A stretch of 64,000 nucleotides of DNA from Microbacterium sp. 67-17 (GTDB lineage Bacteria > Actinomycetota > Actinomycetes > Actinomycetales > Microbacteriaceae), in contig NZ_MKTR01000014.1 in the NCBI RefSeq assembly GCF_001898325.1, positions 1 to 64,000 on the forward strand, given 5' to 3'. The position numbers and the translations under genes are program-made. A model generated the notes under the pieces. It was not told the DNA's origin. It saw only the letters and a list, made by a program, of their open reading frames with translations, and ran no database searches. Positions 7,347 to 16,174 of this stretch are shown piece by piece. Each line of letters begins with the position of its first letter. The stretch's first letter is position 1.

Positions 7347-8614
7347 CTGGCGGACGTGTCGAGGGGAACGGATGCCGCGCCCCCGCCCACCGGAACCAGA
7401 CGCGTCAACTGTGTGACGTGGCGGGGTTCCAGCTCGGCAAGGCTCGACACGCCGAGCAGGCGCATCGTGCGCTCGATCTCGGCGCGCAGGATCTCGATCG
7501 TGCGGTCCACGCCCTGTCGTCCGCCCGCCATGAGGCCGTACAGGTACGCGCGACCGATGAGCGTGAACGTGGCGCCGAGGGCCACGGATGCCACGATGTC
7601 GGCACCGTTCATGATTCCGGTGTCGATCATGACCGTGGCATCCTTGCCGACTTCGCGCACGACCTTCGGCAGCAGGTGGAAGGGGATGGGTGCGCGGTCA
7701 AGCTGCCGCCCACCGTGGTTCGAGAGGATGATGCCGTCGACACCGTGGTCGATCAGGCGCACCGAGTCGGCGACGTTTTGCACACCCTTGATGACGATCT
7801 TTCCGGGCCACAGATCACGGATGACGGCGAGATCCTCATAGCTGATCGTGGGGTCCATGGCGGCATCCAGCAGCTCACCGACGGTGCCGCCGGTCGACGA
7901 GAGCGAGGCGAACTCGAGCTTCGGAGTCGTGAGGAAGTCGTACCACCACCAGGGCCGGGGAATCGCGTTGACGATCGTGCCGAGGGTGAGCTGCGGCGGG
8001 ATCGAGAAGCCGTTGCGCTTGTCGCGCAGGCGTGCGCCCGCGACCGGGGTGTCGACGGTGAACATGAGGGTGTCGAAGCCGGATGCCGCGGCGCGGCGAG
8101 CCAGCCCGTAGGAGATCTCGCGATCGCGCATGACGTACAGCTGGAACCAGTTGCGCCCGCCGGGGTTGGCAGCCTTCACCTCCTCGATCGATGTCGTGCC
8201 GAGGGTCGAGAGAGTGAAGGGGATGCCGGCAGCTCCAGCCGCCGAGGCGCCAGCGATCTCGCCTTCGGTCTGCATGAGTCGCGTGAAGCCGGTCGGCGCG
8301 ATTCCGAAGGGGAGCGCCGAGGGGCCGCCGAGGACCTCGACGGAGGTGTCGAGGTCGGGCGCGGGGGTCAGGACGTCGGGGTGGAACTCGATGTCCTCGA
8401 ATGCGCGGCGGGCGCGCGAGAGCGACAGCTCGCCCTCGGCGGCGCCATCGGTGTAGTCGAATGCGGCCTTGGGTGTGCGGCGCTTGGCGATGGTGCGGAG
8501 GTCAGAAATCGTGAGTGCCGACTGCAGCCGTCGCTTGCGTCCGTCGAACTCGGGCTTCTTGAACTTCATCAGTTCGAACAGCTCGGCAGGCTGGGGAAGC
8601 TGACGTTTCACCAT
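7343..8614 (-). CDS. FMN-dependent alpha-hydroxy-acid dehydrogenase (LldD-like)
   Basis: This 423-residue TIM-barrel flavoenzyme oxidises an L-2-hydroxy acid, most likely L-lactate, to the 2-keto acid. Family signatures are [18 protein letters not shown] near residue 60, [27 protein letters not shown], and the active-site block [14 protein letters not shown] with the catalytic His, followed by [20 protein letters not shown]. The start at 8614 is preferred over an ATG seven codons upstream because GGAAGGA sits seven bases before it. Whether it is a membrane-associated quinone-linked dehydrogenase (LldD) or a soluble oxidase is not clear; related actinobacterial proteins also include mycofactocin- and peptide-associated members. 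No lactate permease or LldR gene is nearby. Confidence 0.85.
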   Translation of the reverse strand: MVKRQLPQPAELFELMKFKKPEFDGRKRRLQSALTISDLRTIAKRRTPKAAFDYTDGAAEGELSLSRARRAFEDIEFHPDVLTPAPDLDTSVEVLGGPSALPFGIAPTGFTRLMQTEGEIAGASAAGAAGIPFTLSTLGTTSIEEVKAANPGGRNWFQLYVMRDREISYGLARRAAASGFDTLMFTVDTPVAGARLRDKRNGFSIPPQLTLGTIVNAIPRPWWWYDFLTTPKLEFASLSSTGGTVGELLDAAMDPTISYEDLAVIRDLWPGKIVIKGVQNVADSVRLIDHGVDGIILSNHGGRQLDRAPIPFHLLPKVVREVGKDATVMIDTGIMNGADIVASVALGATFTLIGRAYLYGLMAGGRQGVDRTIEILRAEIERTMRLLGVSSLAELEPRHVTQLTRLVPVGGGAASVPLDTSAR

Positions 8615-8688
8615 GATGGTGTCCTTCCGTGTCATCGGATGCCCGAGGGCTGGGGGTCGTAGCGCCGAGGGTTATGTGTCCTGACCAC

Positions 8689-8698
8689 ACGGTACCGT
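8689..8698. promoter_or_regulatory. Palindrome ACGGTACCGT in the lldD/FUSC divergent region
   Basis: This perfect 10 bp palindrome lies in the 289 bp between the divergent dehydrogenase and FUSC genes, beside the imperfect GTCCTGACCAC. It could be an operator for the dehydrogenase gene. The rest of 8615-8903 shows nothing I can assign other than the -10 box at 8891. Confidence 0.25.
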
Positions 8699-8890
8699 AG
8701 GTCGTCGAGGCCCCCGTCGATGAGTCCGGCAGCCCGCGGTAGAGATCGGACGCGCAGCGGTGGAACCGTTCCTCGAGCAGGATGGCGAGCATTCGCGACC
8801 CCGTCAGGTGAGGTTCACCCCCGAGCTCATCATCCGGGAATCCAGTCGTGCGACCCTGAGAATCTGAGCCGCATCGCGGGCATGCTCCCC

Positions 8891-8896
8891 TAACGT
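8891..8896 (+). promoter_or_regulatory. -10 box TAACGT for the FUSC gene (leaderless)
   Basis: TAACGT ends seven bases before the ATG at 8904, with no ribosome-binding site between. Spacing fits leaderless expression. Confidence 0.45.
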
Positions 8897-8903
8897 GGGC
8901 CGC

Positions 8904-9941
8904 ATGAGCATGTCAGTCGCCCTTCGCACCGCCCAGCGCTCGTCGTTGCTCCAGGTCGTCAAGTCCGCCGTCGCCACCGTGCTCGCGTGGTTCCTCGCCG
9001 GGTGGCTCATCCCTGCTCAGCCCCCGGTTTTCGCCGCGATCGCCGCGCTCCTGGTCGTCCAGCCGAGCCTGAACCAGTCGTTCGGGAAGGCGCTCGAGCG
9101 CAGTGTCGGGGTCATCGTCGGTGTCGTGGTCGCCTCGGCCCTCGGCATCCTGCTCGGAACCTCTACCTGGGTCGTTGCGGTCGCCGTGGTCGTGGCGCTC
9201 GTGCTCGCGTGGGCCCTGCGGATGACGCCCGGCACCGGAAACCAGGTAGCCATCAGCGCGCTCCTCGTGCTCGCCCTGGGAACGGCAACACCCAACTACG
9301 CGCTCGATCGCATCGTCGAGACGGTCATCGGCGCCGCGATCGGTTTCGTCGTCAACGTCCTCATCGTTCCGCCGCTCTCGGTCGAGCCGGCCCGCCGCGC
9401 CGTGCGCGCGCTCGCCGATGACCTCGCCGGAACCCTCGACCGCTTGGCCGATGCCCTGCAGCACTCGCAGAGTCGGGCGCAGCTGGACGATCTTCTCGCG
9501 CGGGCGCGAGCGACGCGAGCGAGCCGGGATGCCGCGGATGCCGCGATCGCCGCGGCGCGAGACTCGCTGACCCTCAACCCTCGCGCGCCGCGCCATCGGG
9601 CCGAGCTCGCTGCTCTCGACACTCTCGTCACGACGTTCACGCCGATCGTGACGCAGGCCATCGGGATGACCCGCGCGTTCCACGAGCGCTACGACGACAC
9701 CCTCACGGGCGAGCCCGCAATCGGCGCGATCGCCGAACAACTGCGCCGAGCGGCACACGATGTGCGATTCGCGCCCGACCGGGGCGCTGCTCCTCCGACC
9801 GCTGGCGTGATCGAACCCGCCGCGCTGACGAGGCCCCTCGCGGTGACCGCTCCGGCGTCGGATCACTGGATCCTCGTGGGCTCGATGATGGTCGACCTTC
9901 TTCGCATCCATCACGCGCTCGTCGGGATCGAGACCGAGTGA
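8904..9941 (+). CDS. FUSC family membrane protein
   Basis: This 345-residue protein has an N-terminal block of about five or six transmembrane segments (residues 15-160). The block contains the FUSC-type motif QPPVFAAIAALLVVQPSLNQSFGKALER and a Gly/Val-rich helix pair. A long soluble helical C-terminal half follows. FUSC proteins are relatives of aromatic-acid exporters (AaeB) and of fusaric-acid resistance proteins; actinobacterial single-domain versions are uncharacterised. The start is ATG 8904; a GTG nine bases upstream is possible but lies closer to the -10 box. It is followed within 27 bases by an MFS gene with its own leaderless-type promoter, so co-transcription is not certain. Confidence 0.8.
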   Translation: MSMSVALRTAQRSSLLQVVKSAVATVLAWFLAGWLIPAQPPVFAAIAALLVVQPSLNQSFGKALERSVGVIVGVVVASALGILLGTSTWVVAVAVVVALVLAWALRMTPGTGNQVAISALLVLALGTATPNYALDRIVETVIGAAIGFVVNVLIVPPLSVEPARRAVRALADDLAGTLDRLADALQHSQSRAQLDDLLARARATRASRDAADAAIAAARDSLTLNPRAPRHRAELAALDTLVTTFTPIVTQAIGMTRAFHERYDDTLTGEPAIGAIAEQLRRAAHDVRFAPDRGAAPPTAGVIEPAALTRPLAVTAPASDHWILVGSMMVDLLRIHHALVGIETE

Positions 9942-9955
9942 GGCCGCCGGAGTAC

Positions 9956-9961
9956 TAGCGT
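9956..9961 (+). promoter_or_regulatory. -10 box TAGCGT for the MFS gene (leaderless)
   Basis: TAGCGT ends six bases before the GTG start at 9968. The same spacing recurs at several other genes in the window. Confidence 0.45.
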
Positions 9962-9967
9962 TATGAG

Positions 9968-11296
9968 GTGACCTCGGCTCGCCGCCCCCTCGCCGGAGGG
10001 CCGAGCTGGCGAGCATGGCTGATCTGGTCGGTTGCCGTTGCCGGATACGTTCTGGCCGTCACCAACCGCAGTTCTCTCAGCGCTGTCGGTGTAGACGCCG
10101 CCGATCGCTTTGGCGCCGACGCGTCGACGCTGTCGCTGTTCGCGGTCATCCAGCTCGGGGTGTATGGCGGCATGCAGATCCCGGTGGGAGTGCTGCTCGA
10201 TCGCTTCGGGTCGCGCCCGATCATGACCGTCGGCATGGTGCTGATGGCGCTCGGTCAACTCGGGATGGCGATCTCTCCGAGCGTCGGTATCGCCCTTGTC
10301 GCCCGTGTTCTGCTGGGCGCGGGAGACGCGGCCATCTTCCCCGGCGTCATCCGCCTCATCGCCACCTGGTTTCCCGCGCAGCGCGCACCGGTCATGGTGC
10401 AGCTGACCGGCATCGTCGGTCAGGCCGGGCAGCTGGTGGCGGTGATTCCCCTGGCGGCTTTGCTCCACGCCACGTCGTGGACGATCACGTTCGGGTCGAT
10501 CGCGGGGCTCGGTCTCGTGTTCGCCATCCTCATCGCTCTGGTCGTACGCAACCATCCACCCGAACTGGAGCGGGATGTCTCGATCAACACCGACACGGGT
10601 GCGATCCGGGTCGTCACCTCGACCGTGGACACGGGGGTCGGCATCCGTGCCGCGTGGGCGCACCCCGGTACCCGACTCGCGTTTTGGTCACACTTCACCA
10701 CCCCCTTCGCCGGCACGGCTTTCGTGCTGCTGTGGGGAATGCCGTTCCTCACCGTCGGCGAGGGGCGCACGGTCGCCGAAGCCGCCGGCATCCTGTCGCT
10801 GTACGTCGTGGTCGGGATGGCCCTCGGACCGATCATGGGCGGACTGTCGCAACGACTGCCCCAGCATCGATCGCGCGCCCTCGTGCTGCCGTCGGTCGCT
10901 GCTCAAGCTGTCGCGTGGGCGGTTGTGATCGCCTTTCCCGGGCCCGCGCCGCTCTGGCTGCTGTTCGCGCTCGCCGTCGCTCTCGCCATGGGGGGACCCG
11001 CGTCGCTGATCGCGTTCGACCATGCCCGCACCCACAACCCAGCACAGCGCTTGAGCACGGCGACAGGGGTCACCAACGCGGGCGGATTCCTCGCCGCGCT
11101 CATCGCGATCTACCTCATCGGTCTCGCGCTTGACCTGCAGGGCGCTGGGACACCCGACACCTACACGCTGCAGGCCTTCCGCATCGCGTTCCTCACGCAA
11201 TTCCCGCTGTGGGCCATTGGGGCGTTCTTCATCGTGCGAGAGCGCCGGCGCACCCTCATCCGCCTCGGTCTCGTGAGCCCTCGAGCTCCGCGCTGA
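9968..11296 (+). CDS. MFS transporter
   Basis: This 442-residue major facilitator superfamily permease has about 12 transmembrane helices. The loop 2-3 motif reads GVLLDRFGSRPIM near residues 75-88, and a central cytoplasmic loop (residues 195-230) divides the two halves. The architecture resembles NarK/GlpT/anion-proton symporters more than drug exporters, but no substrate-specific residues are recognised. The start is the GTG at 9968, placed six bases after a TAGCGT box; the ATG at 9963 is in another frame. It closely follows the FUSC gene, so the two may share a function in uptake or export of an organic acid, which is inference only. Confidence 0.87.
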   Translation: MTSARRPLAGGPSWRAWLIWSVAVAGYVLAVTNRSSLSAVGVDAADRFGADASTLSLFAVIQLGVYGGMQIPVGVLLDRFGSRPIMTVGMVLMALGQLGMAISPSVGIALVARVLLGAGDAAIFPGVIRLIATWFPAQRAPVMVQLTGIVGQAGQLVAVIPLAALLHATSWTITFGSIAGLGLVFAILIALVVRNHPPELERDVSINTDTGAIRVVTSTVDTGVGIRAAWAHPGTRLAFWSHFTTPFAGTAFVLLWGMPFLTVGEGRTVAEAAGILSLYVVVGMALGPIMGGLSQRLPQHRSRALVLPSVAAQAVAWAVVIAFPGPAPLWLLFALAVALAMGGPASLIAFDHARTHNPAQRLSTATGVTNAGGFLAALIAIYLIGLALDLQGAGTPDTYTLQAFRIAFLTQFPLWAIGAFFIVRERRRTLIRLGLVSPRAPR

Positions 11297-11357
11297 ACAG
11301 GGCGTCCTCGCTGACGCAAGGGTGGAAATTCGACGCGAGCGCGCGCATCCTAGACGC

Positions 11358-11582
11358 GTGAGCGCGACGAACCCCCGCGATGAGTACGAGGCGCTGAACC
11401 ACGCCGTGGACCGTCTCGTGCGCCGCATCCCCTGGGCCGACGAGGCGGGCGTCAGAATCATGGTCGCCGAGGAGGTGGCGGCTCTCGGTGATGCGCGGTT
11501 GCGGCACTTCATCCCCGCGATGGTGGAGGCTCGGGTGCTCCGGCGGCTCCGTGCGCCCGGACCGTTGGACATCGCCGTCTAG
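11358..11582 (+). CDS. Small helical protein, three-helix-bundle dimerisation domain type
   Basis: This 74-residue protein, start GTG 11358, has three predicted amphipathic helices around residues 8-22, 27-42 and 47-65. The pattern (ALNHAVDRLVRRIP, VRIMVAEEVAALG, RHFIPAMVEARVLRRLRA) resembles small actinobacterial proteins named for a three-helix-bundle dimerisation domain; that match is from memory. No enzyme motif is present. A longer start 12 codons upstream is possible, but its encoded residues are Arg-rich and low in family resemblance. It lies 61 bases after the MFS gene. Confidence 0.6.
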   Translation: MSATNPRDEYEALNHAVDRLVRRIPWADEAGVRIMVAEEVAALGDARLRHFIPAMVEARVLRRLRAPGPLDIAV

Positions 11583-11594
11583 GCGACTTCAGCG

Positions 11595-11609
11595 TTCAGT
11601 ATTACTGAA
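11595..11609. promoter_or_regulatory. MarR-like operator palindrome
   Basis: TTCAGTATTACTGAA is a perfect 15 bp palindrome (7 bp arms, one central base). It lies where the -35 region of the following gene should be, as expected for a repressor site. Size and AT-rich symmetry suit a MarR or HxlR family regulator, which is not encoded in this window. Confidence 0.6.
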
Positions 11610-11616
11610 GGTTTGC

Positions 11617-11622
11617 TAGCAT
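11617..11622 (+). promoter_or_regulatory. -10 box TAGCAT (leaderless)
   Basis: TAGCAT ends six bases before the ATG at 11629 and lies seven bases after the palindrome at 11595-11609. Confidence 0.5.
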
Positions 11623-11628
11623 CGCGTC

Positions 11629-12033
11629 ATGCTTGTTGCAGCCATCGTCATCATCACGCTTGCCCTCGTCTTCTACTCCATCGGCGTCTGGGCGGAGCGA
11701 ATCCAGCGCACCCTGAAGTGGTGGCACGCCGCGTTCTTCGCAGGAGGCCTCGCCGCCGACACCACCGGGACTGTGCTGATGTCTCAGATCGCGGCAAGCC
11801 GTCGAGCGGATGGGGTCGCCGCGGGCGGGCTGGATCAGTTGATGGCGATCACCGGGCTCGCAGCCATCATCCTCATGGCGATCCACCTCGTGTGGGCCGT
11901 GATCGTCCTGATCCGAGACCGCGCCAACGAGAAAGCTGTCTTCCACCGATTCAGCATCGTGGTGTGGGCCATCTGGCTCGTGCCCTACGTGCTGGGCGCG
12001 GCCGGGGCGATGATCGGGGGCTCAGCGTCCTGA
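11629..12033 (+). CDS. HsmA/TIGR03987 family membrane protein
   Basis: This 134-residue protein has four transmembrane helices (about 1-20, 35-53, 67-93 and 103-128). The segments KWWHAAFFAGGLAADTTGTVLM and FHRFSIVVWAIWLVPYVLG are typical of the TIGR03987/HsmA family of small membrane proteins. The function is unknown; the HsmA name comes from haem-stress work, which cannot be transferred here with confidence. The gene has a clear promoter with an overlapping palindromic operator, so it is probably inducible. It converges on the YbjQ gene with three bases between their stop codons. Confidence 0.75.
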   Translation: MLVAAIVIITLALVFYSIGVWAERIQRTLKWWHAAFFAGGLAADTTGTVLMSQIAASRRADGVAAGGLDQLMAITGLAAIILMAIHLVWAVIVLIRDRANEKAVFHRFSIVVWAIWLVPYVLGAAGAMIGGSAS

Positions 12034-12036
12034 TGC

Positions 12037-12354
12037 TCAGGAGATCGTGACGGCGGTGCCGTAGGCACACACCTCGACGCCGCCGCTGTCGCCGTAGTCG
12101 TTGGTCTCGAACCGGAAGGCCACGACGGCGTTCGCGCCCTTCGCCTCAGCCTCAGCCGACAACCGCGAGAGCGCCTCGATGCGGGTCTCGTGGAGCAACT
12201 CCGTGATGCCCTTGAGTTCGCCGCCTGCCAGAGCCTTGAATGATGCGCCGATGTTGGCGCCGATGTGCCGTGAACGTACGGTGAGCCCGAAGACTTCCCC
12301 GTGGACGGCGGTGATGGTGTGACCGGGGACGTCGTTGGTTGTGACGATCAACAT
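12037..12354 (-). CDS. YbjQ/UPF0145 family protein
   Basis: This 105-residue cytoplasmic protein belongs to the YbjQ (UPF0145) family. The start MLIVTTNDVPGHTITAVHGEVFGLTVRSR, the central NIGASFKALAGGELKGITELL and the end EVCAYGTAV are diagnostic. The family forms small oligomeric rings and has been called a heavy-metal-binding domain family, but no metal ligand pattern is obvious here. Its length is normal. It converges on the HsmA-type gene and lies 54 bases downstream of the unknown gene at 12409, in the same direction. Confidence 0.88.
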   Translation of the reverse strand: MLIVTTNDVPGHTITAVHGEVFGLTVRSRHIGANIGASFKALAGGELKGITELLHETRIEALSRLSAEAEAKGANAVVAFRFETNDYGDSGGVEVCAYGTAVTIS

Positions 12355-12408
12355 GGCGTCAGTCTGCCAGCGGGGCGAGCCCGGGGGAAGAGCGCGCTTA
12401 CGACGGGT

Positions 12409-12810
12409 CTAGTCCTGGCTCTCATCAGTCGGTACCGCCCGAACGAACGCGTCGACCTCGTCGGCGGGCATATCGATCCCGGCCTGGCACAGCCGCTCCT
12501 GCAGAACCTCGCGGAGGCGGCGGCGGTTCGCCCGGGGGTGGTCCATGCGCGTCTGCGCGAGAATCCCCGTCACCTCGTCGTGGACGCTCGGAGCGTTCAT
12601 TGCCATTCTCGGTCGGCTCTGGGTTGTCGGGTCGGCGGCGTCGCGAGCGGCATCGGCCCCGACGTCGCGGCGTAGCCGTCGCCTGAGCGCACGCTCGGCG
12701 CGCGGACTCTCCCGGTCATCGTGGAGTTGCGAGACGGGCGGCTCGATGCCGGGATTGCCGCTGGCACTGTTTGTGCGGGACGCGAGGGTCTTGTGGGTGG
12801 GGTTCGTCAT
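12409..12810 (-). CDS. Hypothetical protein, charged
   Basis: I do not recognise this 133-residue protein. It is supported by a good ribosome-binding site, GGAAGGGAG six bases before the ATG at 12810. The N-terminal half (1-65) is Arg/Asp-rich and probably disordered. Residues 72-125 look like two or three helices (SVHDEVTGILAQTRM, ANRRRLREVLQERLCQAGI, ADEVDAFVRAV). The single Cys and absence of hydrophobic segments suggest a cytoplasmic protein. No partner is evident from its neighbours. Confidence 0.55.
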   Translation of the reverse strand: MTNPTHKTLASRTNSASGNPGIEPPVSQLHDDRESPRAERALRRRLRRDVGADAARDAADPTTQSRPRMAMNAPSVHDEVTGILAQTRMDHPRANRRRLREVLQERLCQAGIDMPADEVDAFVRAVPTDESQD

Positions 12811-12909
12811 AGCGAGCTCCCTTCCGTGGGTCGGCCCTCAGCATCGCTGCGCACAGCCGTGCGCACCACCCGGTTGACAGATCGCGGCTGACGCGATCCG
12901 AGGGCGGGC

Positions 12910-15243
12910 TCAGTTGGTGGCGGAAAGCTCCGGCACGGGCTGCGCCGCTGGCGACAGCGTCGACCGGGCCTGTGTGACTCGCCGATCGGAGAGGGCAACG
13001 TCGTGCGCCTCGCCCACCAGCGTCGTGGACCCCCATGTCGCCCGGTCAGCCGCCGTCCCCACCCACAGTTCCACCTCGCCGGGCTCCACCCTGCGAACCA
13101 GGTCCACGCCGGCGGCGGCAAGCCGTCCACTCGGGACATCGAACGTGACGATCGCGCTCTGTCCCGGCTCCAGGGCAACACGCTCGAAGCCGATGAGTTG
13201 CGCGACCGGCCGCGTCGTCGACCGATACGGGGTGTGGGCGTAGAGCTGAACGACATCCGTGGCCCCGCGCTTCCCGGTGTTGGTGACGGTGACGCTGACG
13301 CCGAGCTCGCCGCTCGTCGGTGCCGTCTCCGGCGCCGACAGATCGGTGTACTGGAAGCTCGTGTAGCTGAGACCGAACCCGAAAGGGCGAACGGGCGTGC
13401 TATCGGCAGTCGTGATCTCGGACGGCCCTCCCAGCAGGGGATGCAGGTAGCTGTAGGGCTGGGCGCCAGCCGACCGCGGCAGGGAGACCGGCAACCGGCC
13501 CGAGGGCGAGACGTCACCGGCGAGGATGCGTGCCAGGGCACGTCCGCCTTCTTCGCCGGGGAAGAAAGCCTGCACGATGGCGCCGACGGCATCCGGTCCA
13601 TCCAGTGCCCAGTCCAGGGCGTAGGGGCGTCCGCTCAACACGACCATCGCGACGGGGGTGCCGGTCGCGGCGATGGCGGTGACGAGGTCACGCTGAACGC
13701 CGGGCAGATCGAGGCTGGAGACGTCGTTTCCCTCTCCCACCGTGCCGCGGCCGAAGAGGCCGGCGCTGTCTCCGACCACGACGACGGCGACATCGGCATC
13801 CTTGGCATCGGCGACAGCCGCTGCGAATCCCGACCGGTCGTCACCCTCGACCGCGCACCCGGCCGAGAAGGTGATCTCTGCGGCGGCGAAGCGTTCGCGG
13901 ATGCCGTCGAGGACACTCGGGGCGTCGAACCCGAGCGGCGTCTCTGGATGATGAGCGAGCACATGATTCGCAAAGGAGTAGCACCCCATCAATGCCGCAT
14001 GCCCTGCCGCGTTCGGTCCGCTGACCGCGATGCGCAGACCCGGGGCTGCGCCCAGCGGCAGCAGCGCGTCATTTCGAAGCAGCACCACCGATTCTTCGGC
14101 AAGGCGCCGGGCGAGGTTTCGATGGGTGGGGGAGTCGAGGTCGATGACCGTCGGGGGAGTCTCGAACTGCTCGTCGAGCAGACCCAACTCCTCCTTCTGT
14201 GAGAGCACGCGCAGGACGGCGCGGTCGACGAGGGCGACAAGCTCCGGATGCTGCGCAATCAGCTCGCGCAGCGGTGCCGTGTACGCGTCGCCGGTCGGCA
14301 GCTCGACATCCACGCCGGCGCGCAGCGCAAGAGCGGCTGCCTCACCGCGGCCGGGGGCGAGCTGATGCATCGTGTGCAGGAAGGCCACCGAGAAGTAGTC
14401 GGCAACCGTCACCCCATCGAACCCCCAGCGCTCACGCAAGATATCGGTGAGGTAGGCAGGCGTGGCGGCTGCCGGCAGCCCGTCGATCTCGGCGTAGGAG
14501 TTCATGACCGACCGCGCTCGCCCCTCGATGACGGCCATCTCGAACGGCGGCAGATAGACATCCGCGAGCTCGCGCGGCCCGGCGTGCACGGGCGCGTGGT
14601 TGCGGCCGGCCTGCGACCCCGAGTACCCGACGAAGTGCTTGAGCGTCGCGTGCACACCCTGCGACTGCAGCCCGCGCACGTAGGCGGTGCCGATGACACC
14701 GACCACGTACGGATCCTCCGAGATGCACTCGTCGACTCGTCCCCAGCGGGGATCCCGCACGACATCGAGCACCGGCGCGAGCCCCTGATGGATGCCGAGC
14801 TCCCGCATCGACCCGCCGATCACCGCCGCCATCTCAGCGACCAGGGTCGGGTCGAACGCGGCGCCCCACGCGAGCGGCGTCGGGAAGGTGGCTGCCTGCC
14901 AGGCGGCCAATCCCGTCAGGCACTCCTCGTGGACGATCGCCGGAATCCCCAGGCGCGAGGTCTCACGAAGGCGCTTCTGCTCGCTCCACAGCCACTGAGC
15001 CCGCTCGATCGGATCGACCGGACGGGTCCCGTACACGCGCGTGAGGTGGCCGAGGCCGTGAGCTGAGGCATCCGTGTAGAGCGTCGAGGTCGCCATTTCG
15101 CCCTGCAGCGGCGCGACGATGTCGTCGCCCTGGTCGACCCAGAATCCGACGAGTTGCGCGAGCTTCTCATCGAGGGTCATCTCGCCGTGCAACGACCGTA
15201 CGCGATCGCTGACGGCGGGAGTGGGTTCATCGAACACGAGCAC
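12910..15243 (-). CDS. Glycoside hydrolase family 3 (beta-glucosidase/beta-xylosidase)
   Basis: This 777-residue GH3 enzyme cleaves terminal beta-linked sugars. The (beta/alpha)8 domain covers about residues 20-345 with LKHFVGYSGSQAGRNHAPV and the nucleophile Asp282 in GVTVADYFSV. The second alpha/beta domain covers about 385-600, with the likely acid/base Glu504 in VGEGNDVSSLDLPG. A fibronectin-III-like domain follows from about 650. The Ala-Asp-Tyr-Phe context is closer to xylosidase-type GH3 members than to BglX, so a xylo- or gluco-oligosaccharide is likely. There is no signal peptide, so it acts in the cytosol on sugars imported by the ABC system just upstream, which it follows after a 46-base gap. 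Confidence 0.9.
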   Translation of the reverse strand: MLVFDEPTPAVSDRVRSLHGEMTLDEKLAQLVGFWVDQGDDIVAPLQGEMATSTLYTDASAHGLGHLTRVYGTRPVDPIERAQWLWSEQKRLRETSRLGIPAIVHEECLTGLAAWQAATFPTPLAWGAAFDPTLVAEMAAVIGGSMRELGIHQGLAPVLDVVRDPRWGRVDECISEDPYVVGVIGTAYVRGLQSQGVHATLKHFVGYSGSQAGRNHAPVHAGPRELADVYLPPFEMAVIEGRARSVMNSYAEIDGLPAAATPAYLTDILRERWGFDGVTVADYFSVAFLHTMHQLAPGRGEAAALALRAGVDVELPTGDAYTAPLRELIAQHPELVALVDRAVLRVLSQKEELGLLDEQFETPPTVIDLDSPTHRNLARRLAEESVVLLRNDALLPLGAAPGLRIAVSGPNAAGHAALMGCYSFANHVLAHHPETPLGFDAPSVLDGIRERFAAAEITFSAGCAVEGDDRSGFAAAVADAKDADVAVVVVGDSAGLFGRGTVGEGNDVSSLDLPGVQRDLVTAIAATGTPVAMVVLSGRPYALDWALDGPDAVGAIVQAFFPGEEGGRALARILAGDVSPSGRLPVSLPRSAGAQPYSYLHPLLGGPSEITTADSTPVRPFGFGLSYTSFQYTDLSAPETAPTSGELGVSVTVTNTGKRGATDVVQLYAHTPYRSTTRPVAQLIGFERVALEPGQSAIVTFDVPSGRLAAAGVDLVRRVEPGEVELWVGTAADRATWGSTTLVGEAHDVALSDRRVTQARSTLSPAAQPVPELSATN

Positions 15244-15289
15244 AGTTCCTTCGGTCGAGCGGATGCCGCGGTCGCGGCATCCGGTTGAG

Positions 15290-16174
15290 TCAGCCCTTCA
15301 CGGCTCCGGTGAGACCGCCGACGATGCGGCGTTCGAAGAGGCTGAAGAACACGAGAGCGGGAATCATCGACAGGGACGTGAAGGCAAGGACCTTCGCGGT
15401 GTCGACGGAGTACTGCGACGCGAACGCTTGGACGCCCAGCGGCAGCGTGAAGCTCGCCTCGTTGTTGAGGATGAACAGCGGCAGCATGTAGCTGTTCCAG
15501 CTGGCGATGAACGCAAGGATGCCGACGGTGATCACGCCGGGCATCGACAGGGGGATGACCATGCGCCAGAAGAAGCCGAGCCTGCTGCATCCGTCGATGA
15601 ACGCAGCCTCTTCGATTTCCCGGGGCAGCGCCTGCAGGAACGGCACCAGGATGATGATCGTCATCGGCAGGGCGAATGCGACCTGGGGGATGATGACGCC
15701 CGCGAGCGAGTTCATGAGCCCGAGGTTTCGCACCAGGATGTACAGCGGTGTGATTGCGACGGTCATCGGGAACATCAGTCCCGCCGCGAACACGGCGTAG
15801 AGCACGCCGCGCATCCGGAAGCGATATCGCGCGAGCACGTACGCCGCCATCAGCCCGAGGGTGACCACGAACAGCGTCGTCGCGATAGCGGCGATCGAGG
15901 AGTTGAGCACCTCGCGCCAAAAGACGTCGCTGGTCAGCACGTTGAGGTAGTTCTCGAACTGCCACGTCGCGGGCAGGCCCGCCGGGTCTTGCGTGATCTC
16001 GGAGTTCGTGCGGAATCCGCCGATGATGATGTAGGCGACGGGGACGAGGATCAGAACGACGAGCGACCACGCCAGGAAGTAGATGAAGAAGTTTCCCGTG
16101 CGTTGTCCAGCGGTGCGCTGCGGGCGTCGCCGATCGGTGCGGCCGCCGGGCGCTGTCAGAGTTGCGGTGGCCAT
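15290..16174 (-). CDS. Carbohydrate ABC transporter permease (MalG-type)
   Basis: This 294-residue inner-membrane subunit of a CUT1 sugar importer has six predicted helices and the EAA loop EIEEAAFIDGCSRLGFFWRM near residue 205, followed by VIPLSMPGVITVGIL. The start ATG at 16172-16174 shares one base with the stop of the upstream permease gene (TGATG), so translation is coupled. The reading frame is open further upstream, but that stretch is antisense to nothing and merely overlaps the partner permease in another frame. It is followed by the GH3 gene in the same operon. Confidence 0.92.
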   Translation of the reverse strand: MATATLTAPGGRTDRRRPQRTAGQRTGNFFIYFLAWSLVVLILVPVAYIIIGGFRTNSEITQDPAGLPATWQFENYLNVLTSDVFWREVLNSSIAAIATTLFVVTLGLMAAYVLARYRFRMRGVLYAVFAAGLMFPMTVAITPLYILVRNLGLMNSLAGVIIPQVAFALPMTIIILVPFLQALPREIEEAAFIDGCSRLGFFWRMVIPLSMPGVITVGILAFIASWNSYMLPLFILNNEASFTLPLGVQAFASQYSVDTAKVLAFTSLSMIPALVFFSLFERRIVGGLTGAVKG

